Notes: generated by a model not told the origin, from the sequence alone. 64,000 nt of DNA from Tuwongella immobilis (GCF_901538355.1 NZ_LR593887.1:124001-188000); one strand, 5' to 3'. Positions 40,411-50,307 are shown, numbered from the stretch's first letter. Program-made: numbers and translations.

Positions 40411-41784
40411 TTAGCTGGAGGAGTCGGGGTTTCGGTTGCGGCCGGTGCGTGGGGCGTAGTCGGGGCGGCGTTGCCAATCGATGGGTGCGTGGGAGAGTGG
40501 GAGCCAGGGGGTAGTGCCCCAGGGGACGGGATCGAGGCCGCGATCGGAGCGGATTTCGTTGATGGTTCGGACGCCTTGGCGGAGGTCGTGGTCTTGTTGT
40601 TGGAGGAGGTAGTCGGCGTTTTCATGGAGTGGGTCATCGCTTTGGAAGAAGAGGTTGCCGGTGGGGTCGAAGCGTGGGACGAGTTGTTCGTTGAGTTTTT
40701 GGTCCCGTCGTTTGAGGCGGGGTCGGATGGCGAGGGATGCGTGGAGGGTTTGGGAGGCTTGCAGGTTGGAGAGGTTGGTTTCTTTGGTGAGCATGGCAAC
40801 GGGGACTCCGAAGGCGTTGGCGATTTCTTCTTTGGTGAATGCTTGTTCGGCGAGCAGGGCGAGATCGCCGAGGGATTGCTGGATGATTTCGACATTGAGT
40901 CCGGATTCGGCGACGAGTGCGCGGCCTTGTCCGCCGTTGCGAAATTTCGCGTTCCATTCCTGTTCGATGCGGTGTCGTTCGCGATCGGAGAGCACTTCGG
41001 CGGGTGAGATAATCACGCCAGGCAGACCGACGTTGCCCCAGATGGCTTGTTTGAAGGCGAGGAAATCGCCGCTGAGGGAGATTTGCTCGAAGACGGCGCG
41101 CAGGGGTGACAATCCGGGACCGTAGGGGTCGCGGGGGTGCGGGTAGCGAAAGGCGATGATTTCGCTGGGCGCAAATTGCTGGGTGGTGGTGCCCACGCGA
41201 TATTCGTAGGCATCGACCAGGGCGGTGGATTCGGGTCGCCGGGTGGGGGTGACCAGGTGGGCGGGCAGTGGCCAGATGGCATCGGGATAGCCGTGCGGGC
41301 CATTTTGGATGAGCCAATAGGCGGTGCCATGAATCTCCTGTTCCAGGGTGGTGAGTTCGAGCAAATCGTGCAGGTTATGCACGGGATTGACGCGGTCGAG
41401 CAGGGTGAGTAGCGGGTGGTCGATGACTTCATCGACGCGATCGGCACGGGTCGCGCGGGCCATGGCTTTGGCGATGGCCGGCGGCAGGGCGCGAGTGGTA
41501 CCACCGCCAGGGAGTTTGCCAGGGAGTTGACCGGAGTGGCTGCCAACGCTGCGGAAAAACAGTCGCGGCGGAAACGCGGCACAGACCGATGCATTGATAC
41601 TCGCGCAGGCGTAGGCCGTGTTCTTCAGTTCGCGGAGCAATTCTTGACTGGTCGGCTCGCGGCGTTTGTTGTGGAATTCGCCGGCCCAGGCGGGGCTACC
41701 CAAGGGCGAACCGGATGGACCGGATGCGGAGCCGAGGCGCGAGCGTCGCCAGGATTGCAGCGTTCGAGAAAGCCACTGTCGCAT
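40411..41784 (-). CDS. HK97-family phage portal protein
   Basis: A 457-residue protein directly downstream of the large terminase gene (12-base gap). The start at 41784 gives a Ser/Arg/Gly-rich leader of ~40 residues. Portal signatures follow: ELKNTAYACASINASVCAAF, DHPLLTLLDRVNPVHNLHDLLELTTLEQEIHGTAYWLI (read in parts), EIIAFRYPHPRDPYGPGLSPLRAV, and the C-terminal clip/crown motif EIANAFGVPVAMLTKETNLSN with RTINEIRSDRGLDPVPWG. The portal is the dodecameric ring through which DNA is packaged. Everything needed seems present. A fold-back element separates its end from the protease gene. Confidence 0.92.
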   Translation of the reverse strand: MRQWLSRTLQSWRRSRLGSASGPSGSPLGSPAWAGEFHNKRREPTSQELLRELKNTAYACASINASVCAAFPPRLFFRSVGSHSGQLPGKLPGGGTTRALPPAIAKAMARATRADRVDEVIDHPLLTLLDRVNPVHNLHDLLELTTLEQEIHGTAYWLIQNGPHGYPDAIWPLPAHLVTPTRRPESTALVDAYEYRVGTTTQQFAPSEIIAFRYPHPRDPYGPGLSPLRAVFEQISLSGDFLAFKQAIWGNVGLPGVIISPAEVLSDRERHRIEQEWNAKFRNGGQGRALVAESGLNVEIIQQSLGDLALLAEQAFTKEEIANAFGVPVAMLTKETNLSNLQASQTLHASLAIRPRLKRRDQKLNEQLVPRFDPTGNLFFQSDDPLHENADYLLQQQDHDLRQGVRTINEIRSDRGLDPVPWGTTPWLPLSHAPIDWQRRPDYAPRTGRNRNPDSSS

Positions 41785-41796
41785 ACGGGTGTCTCC

Positions 41797-43236
41797 TTAC
41801 AGGGGGTGCCAATGGTCGTCGTTCTCGAACGGCGGCGGTTGCTGAAATCGCGTGGGATGATCGGGAGTCGATGTTGGCATCGTGGTCGGGAGTGGTCCCG
41901 GTTCGGTCGCATGCTGCGGTTGTGCGGATTCGGGCAGATCCTCCTGGTCGTTCGGGAAACTTCGGGCGGCATCAGCAACTGCATCGGCATGAGCAGGGGC
42001 ATCGGCATCGGAGTGCGGCGGATGCTGTCGCAGGTAGTGCCGGACAAAATCGACATCCAAGCGGCTGACCAAATAGCGCAGGGCGGCGAGTGCGTGATTG
42101 TCGGCATCCACGGGATTTTCGCCGGGTTGTTCGGGGTCGTAGTGGTAGCGTTGCGACTCGGCCAACAGATTCGGACAGGCGGAGCGATCGATTTTCAGGC
42201 GGCCGGTTTCGATGCGTGCCCGCACGGCGGCAATTCCAGCGGCGATGGCGTTGTTCCCCTTGCGAATGCGAAATCCAGCACGGCGCAAGGCATCAATCGA
42301 TTCGGGGGCAGCAGGATCAGCATACCAGAGAACTCCCTGAAGACTGGGTCCACATAATGCGGCGGCATGCGTGTGGATGCTCTGTTCGCTGGCGTAGCGT
42401 TCGCCGGTGATCCAGAGAACATCGTCTCCGTCGCGGTGGCCCCAGATGGCCGCGAACGGGTTGCGGTAGCCAAAATCGATGCCGCCGAGGGTGGCCGGCA
42501 CGAATTGCGGAACGGGGTCGATGGCGCAGCGGGTGACCATTTCCGGGAAGACCAGCCCGGTTTGGCTCTCGAAGCTGCACTCGTATTCCTGGCGAATCCA
42601 GGCGTCGCCGCAAGCGCGGCGTTCGGCATCAATAAACTCCGGGGTTAATCGCGGGCAGTCGTTCCAGGGGATGCGGATGCGCTGCCAATGGGCGGCGGCA
42701 TCGCTCCAGGCTTGCCAAAACCAGCCGCGTTGCCCAAACGGCGTGGAAATGGCGATCATTGCCCCGCGTGACACGCCCAACATGGGGCGGACGCTGCGAT
42801 ACAGCGAATCGCTGACGCGGGCGGCTTCGTCAATGAGTAGCAATTGCACGCCCTGATAGGCGCGGATCGTCTCTTCCGTGCCCGGAAGTGCGAGAATGCG
42901 GCTGCCATTGGCCAATTCCAGAAGCGATTGCGTCTGTTGAATGGCGGGCACCGGGCGTTCGACTGCCGCGTAGCCTTGGAGAATGTACCGGAATAATTCC
43001 TCGCTTTGCCGTTGGGTGCGGGAGGTCACTAAGACCGTGGAGCGTGGCCGAAATAGGGCATAATGCAAGGCTTTGGCGCTGGCGCAGCGGCTTTTTCCGG
43101 CCCCGCGACTGCAACAAAGCAGGGTGTATCGGGATTCGTCGAGTAAGAATCGCTGCTGCCAGGGGTCGGGCTGCATGCCCTGTGCCCGCAAAATCTCGCA
43201 GGGATCACATGCGAGTGCGAGTGTATCGACGGTCAT
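41797..43236 (-). CDS. Phage terminase large subunit
   Basis: A 479-residue protein; the ATG at 43236 follows AGGGG, which is better than the upstream in-frame start at 43305. The ATPase domain carries a Walker A-like CSRGAGKSR, Walker B LLLIDEAAR and the coupling motif AISTPF. The nuclease domain has acidic residues in GGIDFGYRNPFAAIWG, a middle WYADPAAPESIDAL and the closing VDADNHALAALRYL. Together they package DNA into the head and cut it. The last ~75 residues are Pro/His/Asp-rich and disordered. It leads the operon. The terminase small subunit is not upstream, as is usual; a candidate lies at the far end. Confidence 0.93.
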   Translation of the reverse strand: MTVDTLALACDPCEILRAQGMQPDPWQQRFLLDESRYTLLCCSRGAGKSRCASAKALHYALFRPRSTVLVTSRTQRQSEELFRYILQGYAAVERPVPAIQQTQSLLELANGSRILALPGTEETIRAYQGVQLLLIDEAARVSDSLYRSVRPMLGVSRGAMIAISTPFGQRGWFWQAWSDAAAHWQRIRIPWNDCPRLTPEFIDAERRACGDAWIRQEYECSFESQTGLVFPEMVTRCAIDPVPQFVPATLGGIDFGYRNPFAAIWGHRDGDDVLWITGERYASEQSIHTHAAALCGPSLQGVLWYADPAAPESIDALRRAGFRIRKGNNAIAAGIAAVRARIETGRLKIDRSACPNLLAESQRYHYDPEQPGENPVDADNHALAALRYLVSRLDVDFVRHYLRQHPPHSDADAPAHADAVADAARSFPNDQEDLPESAQPQHATEPGPLPTTMPTSTPDHPTRFQQPPPFENDDHWHPL

Positions 43237-43428
43237 GACGGAACCCCTGGCACGCGATTGGTCCGCTGCCGATCGCCGATTCGAGTCGGTGTCGGCAGTT
43301 GGCATCCATTCACTGTGAACAAATGCACATTCGGTGGTTAGCCCGATTTCGCTAGGGGGCCGACGAAAAAAATTGCGGAATAATCGGCGGAAGTGACGGC
43401 TGCCGAGTCAACGAGGTGGGGAAAAGCA

Positions 43429-43468
43429 GCATCCCCCCACCGGACGGGAATCGCCGATGGGGGGATGC
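43429..43468 (-). terminator. Terminator of the YXWGXW protein gene
   Basis: Inverted repeat GCATCCCCCCA (43429-43439) / TGGGGGGATGC (43458-43468) with an 18-base loop. On the minus strand it is followed by GCTTTTCC, giving a T-run. It lies 26 bases past the stop of the gene at 43495. Confidence 0.75.
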
Positions 43469-43494
43469 GTTTCGTTCAGCGAAATTCGCTCGAC

Positions 43495-45759
43495 TTAGCG
43501 CGGTCGCGGAGCTGGAGCCGGTCGTGGCGCGGGGTTGGCCCGAGGAGCCGGAGTCGGTGCCGGATTCACCCGCGGTGCCGGCGTGGGAGCCGGTCGTGGC
43601 GGGGGAGTGAATCGCGGCGTCGGCGCGGGTGTCGGTGCCGGATTCGCTCGCGGAGCTGGCGTGGGTGCCGGTCGCGGCGTCGGCGTCGGCGTCGGGTTGA
43701 CGCGCGGCACCGACGGCGGAGTGAATCGCGGAGCCGGATTGCTTGGCGGCGTCGGCGCTGGGTTCATTCGCGGCGTCGGAGTCGGCGACGGTGTGAACCG
43801 GGGCGTCGGAGTCGGCGTCGGAATCGAAGGCCGCGGCGCGGGCGTCGGTGTCGGGTTGACCCGCGGCGCGGGTGTCGGCGTCGGGTTGCCGCGTGGCACG
43901 GGCACCGGCGACGGAATCGACGGTCGGGGCGTCGGAGTCGGAGTCGGTGTCGGGTTGACGCGCGGCACTGGAGTCGGCGTCGGAATTCCGGGACGCGGAA
44001 TCGGATTCGGGACGACCGGCCGCACTCCCGAGCCGGGATTCGGCGTCGGTGTCGGGGTCGGAGTCGGATTCACCCGCGGCGTCGGCGTCGGAGTCGGCGT
44101 GGGGATTCCGGGACGCGGAATCGGATTCGGCATCACCGGTCGCACGCCCGAGCCAGGGTTCGGCGTGGGAGTCGGCGTCGGCGTCGGATTGACGCGCGGC
44201 GTAGGCGTCGGAATTCCAGGTCGCGGCGTCGGCGTGGGCACCACCGGGCGGACACCGGAGCCGGGATTCGGCGTGGGAGTCGGCGTCGGCACGGCACGCG
44301 GCGTCGGAATGGGCCGGGTGCGATCATTGGTGATCGGCAGCGGCGGCGGTGCAATGCGGGGCGTCGGCACCGGCGTGTTGGCCGCACGGGGCACGGGGCG
44401 CGGCGTCGGCACATTCAACCGCACGGTCTGCGGCGCACTCGGCGCGACGATGCCATTGGGCGTCGGGGTCGAGCGGACGAGCCGCGCTTCCGCCTGGGCA
44501 CGTTGCTGCGAGAATTGTTGGACCGCACGAGCATTCGCTGCATACTGCGTCCGTGATTCCGGCAGCACCGAGGTGAATCGGGTCGGGGCCACTTGTTGTA
44601 CATTGTTCAACGATGTCAGCATCACGTTGTTATTGGTGATATTCGTGACATTGTTGATGATCGTGTTATTCGTGACATTGTTGACAATCACGTTGTTTTG
44701 CTGGATCAGCGTGCGAGGCGGGCGACCGATATCGCCGCGATAGCGTCCCACATAGAGATCGGTGATCCCTGCCGACCAGAAGCGATCGTCGCGGTAGTTG
44801 CAGCGATAGTAGCTGTACAGCGGATCATAATGGTACCCACGTGAGACCGACAGCGAGAAGCCACTGCCCCACGAGTTCACCCACGCGGAAAAGCCAACCG
44901 TGCGGTATCGCGGTTCAAAGTAATCGCCAAAGTAGTAGGTGCCATAGCCCCGGCGGACGAACATCGCACCATAAAGCGATTGTTCGCGGACGACATAACT
45001 CGGGGTATAGACCCACGAGGGTTGAACGTAGACTTCGCGGCGGACCACCACCGGAGCGAACAGCACCCCACGATCGGCCAGCGGGTAGTCCCAATAGCCA
45101 TCGACAAAGACATACCCGGCGGGGGTATAGCGATAGCACGCGGGCATGTAGACCCAGTTGGGCCGGTGAGCGATCCAGAAGCCCGGTCGCCAGACATAGC
45201 GATCGCGCCAGATCCAGCATCCAGGAACGTAAATATGTTCCTGTGTCGGCGGCGGGACCGCGGGGCCGACTTCGACCGGGGCCGGGGGTTGCGGCAGATA
45301 TTGCAATTCCGCTTGTGCTTGCGGCGCTTGGGGTTGCGGATCAAATTGCTGTTGTTGCACGGTCCAAAAACCGCTGGTCCACTGCCAGCCGTTGCCCGCA
45401 CGTTCCCACGAGCCAGGCAACCAGACGCGGCCCGGAGGTGGCACCCGCCAGAATCCACTAATCCAAATAAAATCGTTGCGTTCTTCGTCCCACGACCAAT
45501 AGCCGGGGAGCCACTCGACATCGTCGCCGGCGGGTTTCTGTTCGGGCGGTAATTCTTCAATGGCCGGTGGCGGCTCTTTGGGGATAATCGGATTCGGCGT
45601 CAGATTCGGTTCCACGGGCGTGGCATACGCTTCGTGGATTGGTCCGCGAGCCAGGACTTCCACGCCTTCGGGAGTGGGGTTGGCCAGCAGCGGCGAGGCC
45701 GAGACGCTGAGCAGCAGCCCCAGCCCGATCCGAGTCGTCCATCGCTTGAAGCGGATCAT
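43495..45759 (-). CDS. Exported YXWGXW-type protein with long Pro/Thr repeats
   Basis: A 754-residue protein; the ATG at 45759 has GGAAG upstream and opens a signal peptide ([26 protein letters not shown]). Residues about 70-260 contain repeated Trp/Gly/Tyr motifs ([58 protein letters not shown]) of the YXWGXW kind, seen in many planctomycete exported proteins. An Asn-rich stretch ([21 protein letters not shown]) and a Gln-rich part follow. The last ~330 residues are P-T-P repeats with some Arg, including three copies of a unit beginning NPGSGVRPV. The C-terminus resembles a cell-wall-spanning or extended stalk. The YXWGXW part may bind carbohydrate; this is inferred only. Confidence 0.85.
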   Translation of the reverse strand: MIRFKRWTTRIGLGLLLSVSASPLLANPTPEGVEVLARGPIHEAYATPVEPNLTPNPIIPKEPPPAIEELPPEQKPAGDDVEWLPGYWSWDEERNDFIWISGFWRVPPPGRVWLPGSWERAGNGWQWTSGFWTVQQQQFDPQPQAPQAQAELQYLPQPPAPVEVGPAVPPPTQEHIYVPGCWIWRDRYVWRPGFWIAHRPNWVYMPACYRYTPAGYVFVDGYWDYPLADRGVLFAPVVVRREVYVQPSWVYTPSYVVREQSLYGAMFVRRGYGTYYFGDYFEPRYRTVGFSAWVNSWGSGFSLSVSRGYHYDPLYSYYRCNYRDDRFWSAGITDLYVGRYRGDIGRPPRTLIQQNNVIVNNVTNNTIINNVTNITNNNVMLTSLNNVQQVAPTRFTSVLPESRTQYAANARAVQQFSQQRAQAEARLVRSTPTPNGIVAPSAPQTVRLNVPTPRPVPRAANTPVPTPRIAPPPLPITNDRTRPIPTPRAVPTPTPTPNPGSGVRPVVPTPTPRPGIPTPTPRVNPTPTPTPTPNPGSGVRPVMPNPIPRPGIPTPTPTPTPRVNPTPTPTPTPNPGSGVRPVVPNPIPRPGIPTPTPVPRVNPTPTPTPTPRPSIPSPVPVPRGNPTPTPAPRVNPTPTPAPRPSIPTPTPTPRFTPSPTPTPRMNPAPTPPSNPAPRFTPPSVPRVNPTPTPTPRPAPTPAPRANPAPTPAPTPRFTPPPRPAPTPAPRVNPAPTPAPRANPAPRPAPAPRPR
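43930..44300 (-). repeat. Tandem coding repeats in the P-T-rich stalk
   Basis: Three in-frame repeats of about 110-120 bp, each encoding [24 protein letters not shown]. They are followed and preceded by shorter GTCGGC-type minus-strand codon repeats. The repeats maintain reading frame and probably arose by slippage or unequal exchange. Confidence 0.8.
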
Positions 45760-45939
45760 GATAGTTCTTCCGTAGATTAATTCGTCTCGCATTCCATCGG
45801 GAACCACGATGAGAACGACGCAATGGGCGATGCTTGCGCGACAAATGGGAATTTTCGAGAATTAGCAGATTCAGGGAACAGAATAAACGGGAAAAGTCGA
45901 AATTGAGCGTGATTTGGTGCGGAGAAAAGAAAGAAAGAG

Positions 45940-46012
45940 TGCGCCCGGTGGGGATCGAACCCACGACCACAAGATTAAAAGTCTCGTGCTCTACCTGCTG
46001 AGCTACAGGCGC
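45940..46012 (-). tRNA. tRNA-Lys (anticodon UUU)
   Basis: A 73-base tRNA with a seven-base acceptor stem GCGCCTG pairing with CGGGCGC (one G-U). The T-arm is GTGGGTTCGATCCCCAC and the anticodon loop is CTTTTAA, giving UUU. The discriminator base is A and no CCA is encoded. Sequence at the D-arm (TAGCTCAGCAGGTAGAGCA) is standard. Confidence 0.95.
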
Positions 46013-46194
46013 TCCAGATTGCGGATTAGTCTTCGCAGGGTTGCGAGTGCTAGTCCTTCGTCTGCTCGTATTTTAGGGGCGAATCCGAATCGGTCAAGTC
46101 TGTTCGGCTCGGTTCTTGATCCCTATTTCATCGGAAAGGACACTGACCCGGCGGTCAGGTTCGGATTCCGATTGACCGCGAGAGATTTTCCGAC

Positions 46195-46782
46195 ATGCCA
46201 CGAACCGCAGAATTGCGCCGGAACACAACCGAGACGCAAATTTTTTTATCGGCGAATTTGGACGGCACCGGCAGTCACCGACTCAGCACTGGCGTCGGCT
46301 TCTTCGATCATATGCTCACGCATCTGTCCAAGCATAGTCTCATCGATCTGACTGTGGAAGCTGTGGGCGATCTTCATATCGATGCGCATCATACCGTGGA
46401 GGATGTTGGCATCTGTTTTGGAACGGTACTCAAGACGGCGCTTGGAGATAAGGCGGGGATTCGTCGCTATGGCGATGCCACCGTTCCGATGGATGAAACC
46501 CTGGTCACGGCGGCGGTCGATCTGAGTGGCCGACCGTTTTTAGTCTGGAAAGCGAACATTCCCAACGAAATTTTGGGCACCTTTCAGGCCCAGTTGGGCG
46601 AGGAATTTTGGCGGGCCGTCTCTTCGGCGGGGGCGTTCAATTTGCATGTGATTGTCCACCATGGGCACAATACGCATCATCTTTTGGAGGCGACGTTTAA
46701 GGCGATTGCGCGGGCCTTGCGGCAAGCGATTGAGCCGGACCCCCGATCGACGGCAATTCCATCGACTAAAGGCGTTCTGTGA
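46195..46782 (+). CDS. hisB: Imidazoleglycerol-phosphate dehydratase
   Basis: A 195-residue enzyme that dehydrates imidazole glycerol phosphate in histidine synthesis. The ATG at 46195 has GAGAG upstream. The manganese-binding His clusters are all present: GFFDHMLTHLSKH, DAHHTVEDVG and HHGHNTHHLLEATFKAIARAL; DLSGRPFLVW and EFWRAVSSAGAFNLHV complete the family pattern. Length is normal for the stand-alone bacterial form, with no phosphatase domain. No other his genes are near. The downstream gap contains a candidate -10 sequence TATACT at 46851, in front of the next gene. Confidence 0.95.
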   Translation: MPRTAELRRNTTETQIFLSANLDGTGSHRLSTGVGFFDHMLTHLSKHSLIDLTVEAVGDLHIDAHHTVEDVGICFGTVLKTALGDKAGIRRYGDATVPMDETLVTAAVDLSGRPFLVWKANIPNEILGTFQAQLGEEFWRAVSSAGAFNLHVIVHHGHNTHHLLEATFKAIARALRQAIEPDPRSTAIPSTKGVL

Positions 46783-46944
46783 TCGTTGAAAGATCATTGA
46801 AATGGCTGTCTTGCACAATCCTGGGCTAGGCAGCCGCTCGGGGCGTGGGGTATACTCCCGCCCAACACCTCGCCCGGGAGACGGAACCGGGCTTGGCTCA
46901 TCGACCAGGGATTGGTTGGTGCACTGGATGGAAAGGACGCCGGG

Positions 46945-48249
46945 ATGCGCGTTTGCCTCGTGGAAGACGCCCAAGTTGGGCACCTGGAACCGCTCGCGCT
47001 CGCTCGCCCCGCTTTTGAGCTGCTTTGCGGGACGGACTCACTTCAGCACAAACAATTGCGATATTTTGATGTCGCGTCGGCTGCGGTGCTCCTCCGCTCG
47101 TATCTGGCTCCGCTCTATCGACAAACGCACCCCAATGCGATTGTCAACGATGTCGATTGGCTGAAACAAGGGCCGGTCCTGCTCATCAATGCCCGCTGGC
47201 TTCCGTCGGCCATGGCGGGACGTTCGTTCTTGGATGTGGAGACGCTGCTCAAGCAAGATCCCTTCGTGGCGATGGTCGGCCGCGAGGTGGCCTATGCCGT
47301 CCTGCATCCGCAGCATTTGGCCGACGCCGAGGAAGATTCGCTCGATCTCTGCCTGCATCTGGCCAAAGAGACGCTGCCCAGCATCAGCGTCGAAGGGACG
47401 ATGATCGAATATCTCTGGCAATTGGTGGATCACAACGCCGAGCAGATTACCGAAGATTTTGAACTGTTCGCCAATCGACCGAATCGAACGATCCACCCGC
47501 ACCCGATTCATGTCAACGGTCCATCCGATCGACTCTGGATTGATCCATCGGCCAAGTTGGATCCGTTGGTGGTGGCCGACACGACCAATGGCCCGGTGAT
47601 TATCGACCGCGATGCCGTCGTGCATGCGTTCAGTCGGCTGGAAGGGCCGTGCTACATTGGCCGCGGCACGCATATCCTCGGGGCGAAAGTCCGTGGTGGC
47701 ACCACCTTCGGACCGAACTGCCGAATGGGCGGCGAAATCGAAGTCAGCATCGTGCAGGGCAACAGCAACAAGTACCACGACGGCTTCCTGGGGCATAGCT
47801 ATCTGGGCGAGTGGGTCAATCTGGGGGCCGGCACCCACACCAGCGACCTTCGCTGCGATTACGGCGAGGTGACGCTTACCATCAATGGCGCGCGTGTCAA
47901 TACCGGCCTGCGGAAAGTCGGTGCGTTCATCGGCGATCATACCAAGACCGGCCTGGGAACGCTGTTGAACACGGGGACGAACGTGGGTGTCTTCTGCAAC
48001 CTGCTCCCTTCCGGCGAACTGCTGCCGAAATATGTCCCCTCGTTCTGCTCGGTCCTGCATGGCCGAGTCACCGACACTTCGGAACTCTCGCCGCTGTTCG
48101 GCACCGCCACCGTGGTGATGAAACGCCGCGGATTCGCCTTCAGCATGTTGCACCAATCGTTGTTCCGGCATTTGCTGGAACAGACCAATTCCGTGCGACG
48201 ACAAGCCCTGCGCGAAGCCGATCTGCGGCGACTCCGCGCAAGTGCATAG
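46945..48249 (+). CDS. GlmU-like sugar nucleotidyltransferase family protein
   Basis: A 434-residue protein; the ATG at 46945 follows AAAGGA. The N-terminal ~90 residues lack the canonical G-x-G-T-R-(M/L) nucleotide motif but match the GlmU_N-type fragment annotated as putative sugar nucleotidyltransferase (CLVEDAQVGHLEPLALARPAFELLCG). Residues about 190-400 form a left-handed beta-helix: YIGRGTHILGAKVRGGTTFGPNCRMGGEIEVSIVQGNSNKYHDGFLGHSYLGEWVNLGAGTHTS (read in parts) shows the hexapeptide repeats and the N-S-N-K-x-H-D-G-F-x-G-H-S-Y-x-G motif typical of GlmU-like acyl transferases. It may make or modify a nucleotide sugar. The acetyltransferase motif is well kept; the uridyltransferase role is doubtful. 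Confidence 0.82.
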   Translation: MRVCLVEDAQVGHLEPLALARPAFELLCGTDSLQHKQLRYFDVASAAVLLRSYLAPLYRQTHPNAIVNDVDWLKQGPVLLINARWLPSAMAGRSFLDVETLLKQDPFVAMVGREVAYAVLHPQHLADAEEDSLDLCLHLAKETLPSISVEGTMIEYLWQLVDHNAEQITEDFELFANRPNRTIHPHPIHVNGPSDRLWIDPSAKLDPLVVADTTNGPVIIDRDAVVHAFSRLEGPCYIGRGTHILGAKVRGGTTFGPNCRMGGEIEVSIVQGNSNKYHDGFLGHSYLGEWVNLGAGTHTSDLRCDYGEVTLTINGARVNTGLRKVGAFIGDHTKTGLGTLLNTGTNVGVFCNLLPSGELLPKYVPSFCSVLHGRVTDTSELSPLFGTATVVMKRRGFAFSMLHQSLFRHLLEQTNSVRRQALREADLRRLRASA

Positions 48250-48366
48250 GAATCTAGTTGCCCTTGCGCATGGCTTCTCCTAGCATGCGATTCGATGGAA
48301 GGCGTATCGCATTGCGTTGCGGTCCTCTCCGGTCGGATCGATCGCACCAGCATGGGAGAAGTTGCT

Positions 48367-49560
48367 ATGCCCGTGAATGCTCCGTTGAATCGCAAGCTCC
48401 GCATGGGGCTGATTGGTGGTGGGCAAGGTTCGTTCATCGGTCGCGTGCATGCGACTGCGGCGCTGTTGGATAACCGCGCCGAACTGGTGGCCGGGGCGCT
48501 CTCGTCCGACCCGGTCAAAGCCAAAGCCTCCGCACCGGATTACGATATTCCCGCCGATCGGGCGTATACTTCGGTTCCGGAAATGATCGACGCCGAGCTG
48601 AAACTCCCCGCCGATCAGCGGGTCGATTTCGTCAGCGTCGCCACCCCCAACCATACCCACTTCCCCATTGCCGCCGCCTTCGCCAAAGCCGGCTTCAATG
48701 TCTTCTGCGATAAGCCGCTCACCTTCGATCTCGCCCAGGCCGAACAACTCGCCGAGATCGTCCGCGATTCCGGCGTCGTCTTCGCCGTCACTCATAACTA
48801 CACCGGCTACCCCCTCGTCCGCCAAGCCCGCGAAATGGTCATGAACGGCGAACTGGGCGAAATCAACGCCATTCGCGCCTTCTATATCCAAGGCTGGCTG
48901 CGCACCCGTCTGGAAGCCGAAAACCAAAAACAAGCCGCCTGGCGCACCGACCCCAGCAAGTCCGGCATCGCCGGCTGCTTCGGCGATATCGGCACCCACG
49001 CCTATAACCTGGGCCGATTCATCACCGGACTCATCCCCGAAGATATTTCCGCTCACCTGAAAATCTTCGAACCCGGCCGTGCTCTCGATGACTACGGCAC
49101 CGCCATCATCCGCTTCGGCAACGGCGCACTCGGCACCGTCACCGCCTCGCAAATCTCCCACGGACGTGAGAACGATCTCTGGATCGAAGTCGATGGCACC
49201 AAGGGGTCCCTCGAATGGCACCAAGAAGAACCCAATAAACTCCTCGTTCGCATGAACGGTAAGCCGCACCAAATCTATACCCGAAACGGCGGCCCCTACC
49301 TCGGTGCCCTCGCCGGTGTCTCCACCCGACTCCCCAGCGGACACCCCGAAGCCTTCTTCGAAGCCTTCGCCAATATCTACGCCGCCGCCTACGACGATAT
49401 CGTCAAACGCGCCAACGGCCAATCCTTCGACCGCGAAAAGAGCCTCTATCCCAGCATCGGCGACGGTGTCGATGGCATGAACTTCATCACCCAATGCGTC
49501 GCCAGCAGCCAACAAAACGGCGCCTGGCTCAAACTCAAACACGACCTCTGCCGCAGCTAA
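48367..49560 (+). CDS. Gfo/Idh/MocA-family oxidoreductase
   Basis: A 397-residue NAD(P)-dependent oxidoreductase. The ATG at 48367 has GGGAG upstream and is preferred over 48352 and 48295. The Rossmann motif GLIGGGQGSFIG is at residue ~14, with the downstream VSVATPNHTHFPIA and the catalytic Lys in FCDKPLTFD (the E-K-P motif with D in place of E). The C-terminal substrate domain has GDIGTHAYNLGRFITG, where His is the typical general acid/base, and PSGHPEAFFEAFANIY. Members act on sugars, inositols or related compounds; the substrate cannot be told. No signal peptide. It converges with the DUF1501/PSD1 pair across a fold-back element. Confidence 0.88.
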   Translation: MPVNAPLNRKLRMGLIGGGQGSFIGRVHATAALLDNRAELVAGALSSDPVKAKASAPDYDIPADRAYTSVPEMIDAELKLPADQRVDFVSVATPNHTHFPIAAAFAKAGFNVFCDKPLTFDLAQAEQLAEIVRDSGVVFAVTHNYTGYPLVRQAREMVMNGELGEINAIRAFYIQGWLRTRLEAENQKQAAWRTDPSKSGIAGCFGDIGTHAYNLGRFITGLIPEDISAHLKIFEPGRALDDYGTAIIRFGNGALGTVTASQISHGRENDLWIEVDGTKGSLEWHQEEPNKLLVRMNGKPHQIYTRNGGPYLGALAGVSTRLPSGHPEAFFEAFANIYAAAYDDIVKRANGQSFDREKSLYPSIGDGVDGMNFITQCVASSQQNGAWLKLKHDLCRS

Positions 49561-49619
49561 TCTGCGCGAGTGTGAGTGGGGTGGATCGGGTGTGAGTGGA
49601 GATTGTGGGGATGAGTGGT

Positions 49620-50209
49620 GTGGGACGCTGTCCCACGCCCTGGCCAAGGGACTTGGAAGCCCCTTGGCAATCCCCGTCTTCGCTCCGGTCATTTTCGGGA
49701 CGTTTTTTGACGCTGTCAAAAAGCCGCCCTGAAAATGCTCGTCGCGGGGGCCACTTTGGGCTTTCCGGCAGGGAGCATTCGTTGGCTGACGCCTCTCTTT
49801 GGGCATTCCTCAGCCAGGATGCTCAATGATGCGGAATGGTTATTGGGGTGGATTGATCCCACTCACACGCGGGCTGTCGATTCGGTTTCAATGGATGGAA
49901 TTGGCAGTCGATCGATTCACAATTCTGATGACGAACTCACGTCGGTAGCCCATTTGCAGCAATGGATGAAGGCATCCAATCGCACCATCCGCGACCTCGT
50001 CAAAGTTGGCTGAAGAGTGCCCGAAAAGGGGCGACAGCCAACGAGAGTCCCTCGCCGGTAAGCCCCAGACGTGGCCCCCCGCGAGGAGCATTTATCGGGG
50101 TGAGCGGGGTGACGCAGTCAACCGATCGCCCCGAAAAATGATCGGAGCGAAGCCGGGGATCGCCAAGGGGCTGTCAGTCCCTTGGCCAGGGCGTGGGACA
50201 GCGTCCCAC
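49620..50209. mobile_element. 590-bp fold-back element, second copy
   Basis: Same design as 39700-40317: the end palindrome GTGGGAC-GCT-GTCCCAC at 49620-49636 and its inverse at 50193-50209. Arms of about 200 bp are oppositely oriented around a core of about 170 bp that appears inverted relative to the other element. The inner hairpins differ in sequence from those of the first element but remain paired. It lies between the converging oxidoreductase and DUF1501 genes, where it interrupts nothing. No product is encoded. Confidence 0.82.
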
Positions 50210-50307
50210 ACCACTTCCACCGAGAGCGTCCCACTCTCACAGAGCGTCCCCCATCCATACCCACTTATCCACCCACACCCACACCCACTCACCCACATTG
50301 ATGCGGG

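Noticed and set aside
39413-40477. A 354-codon minus-strand frame across the fold-back element
   Set aside because: Its sequence follows the inverted repeats and is repeated in both arms; there is no ribosome-binding site or known domain. The frame is a by-product of the element.
43500-44300. Regular repeats that could be read as a CRISPR array
   Set aside because: The repeats are in frame, of unequal length and encode Pro/Thr; there are no unique spacers and no cas genes.
43393-44743. Plus-strand frames coding elastin-like GVGVG repeats and Arg-rich repeats
   Set aside because: They are the antisense reading of the P-T-P codon repeats of the YXWGXW protein, which has a signal peptide, ribosome-binding site and terminator.
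45940-46012. tRNA-Lys as an attachment site of the capsid module
   Set aside because: The module ends at 43236, a full unrelated gene lies between, and no duplicate of the tRNA 3' end was noticed near 32.3 kb.
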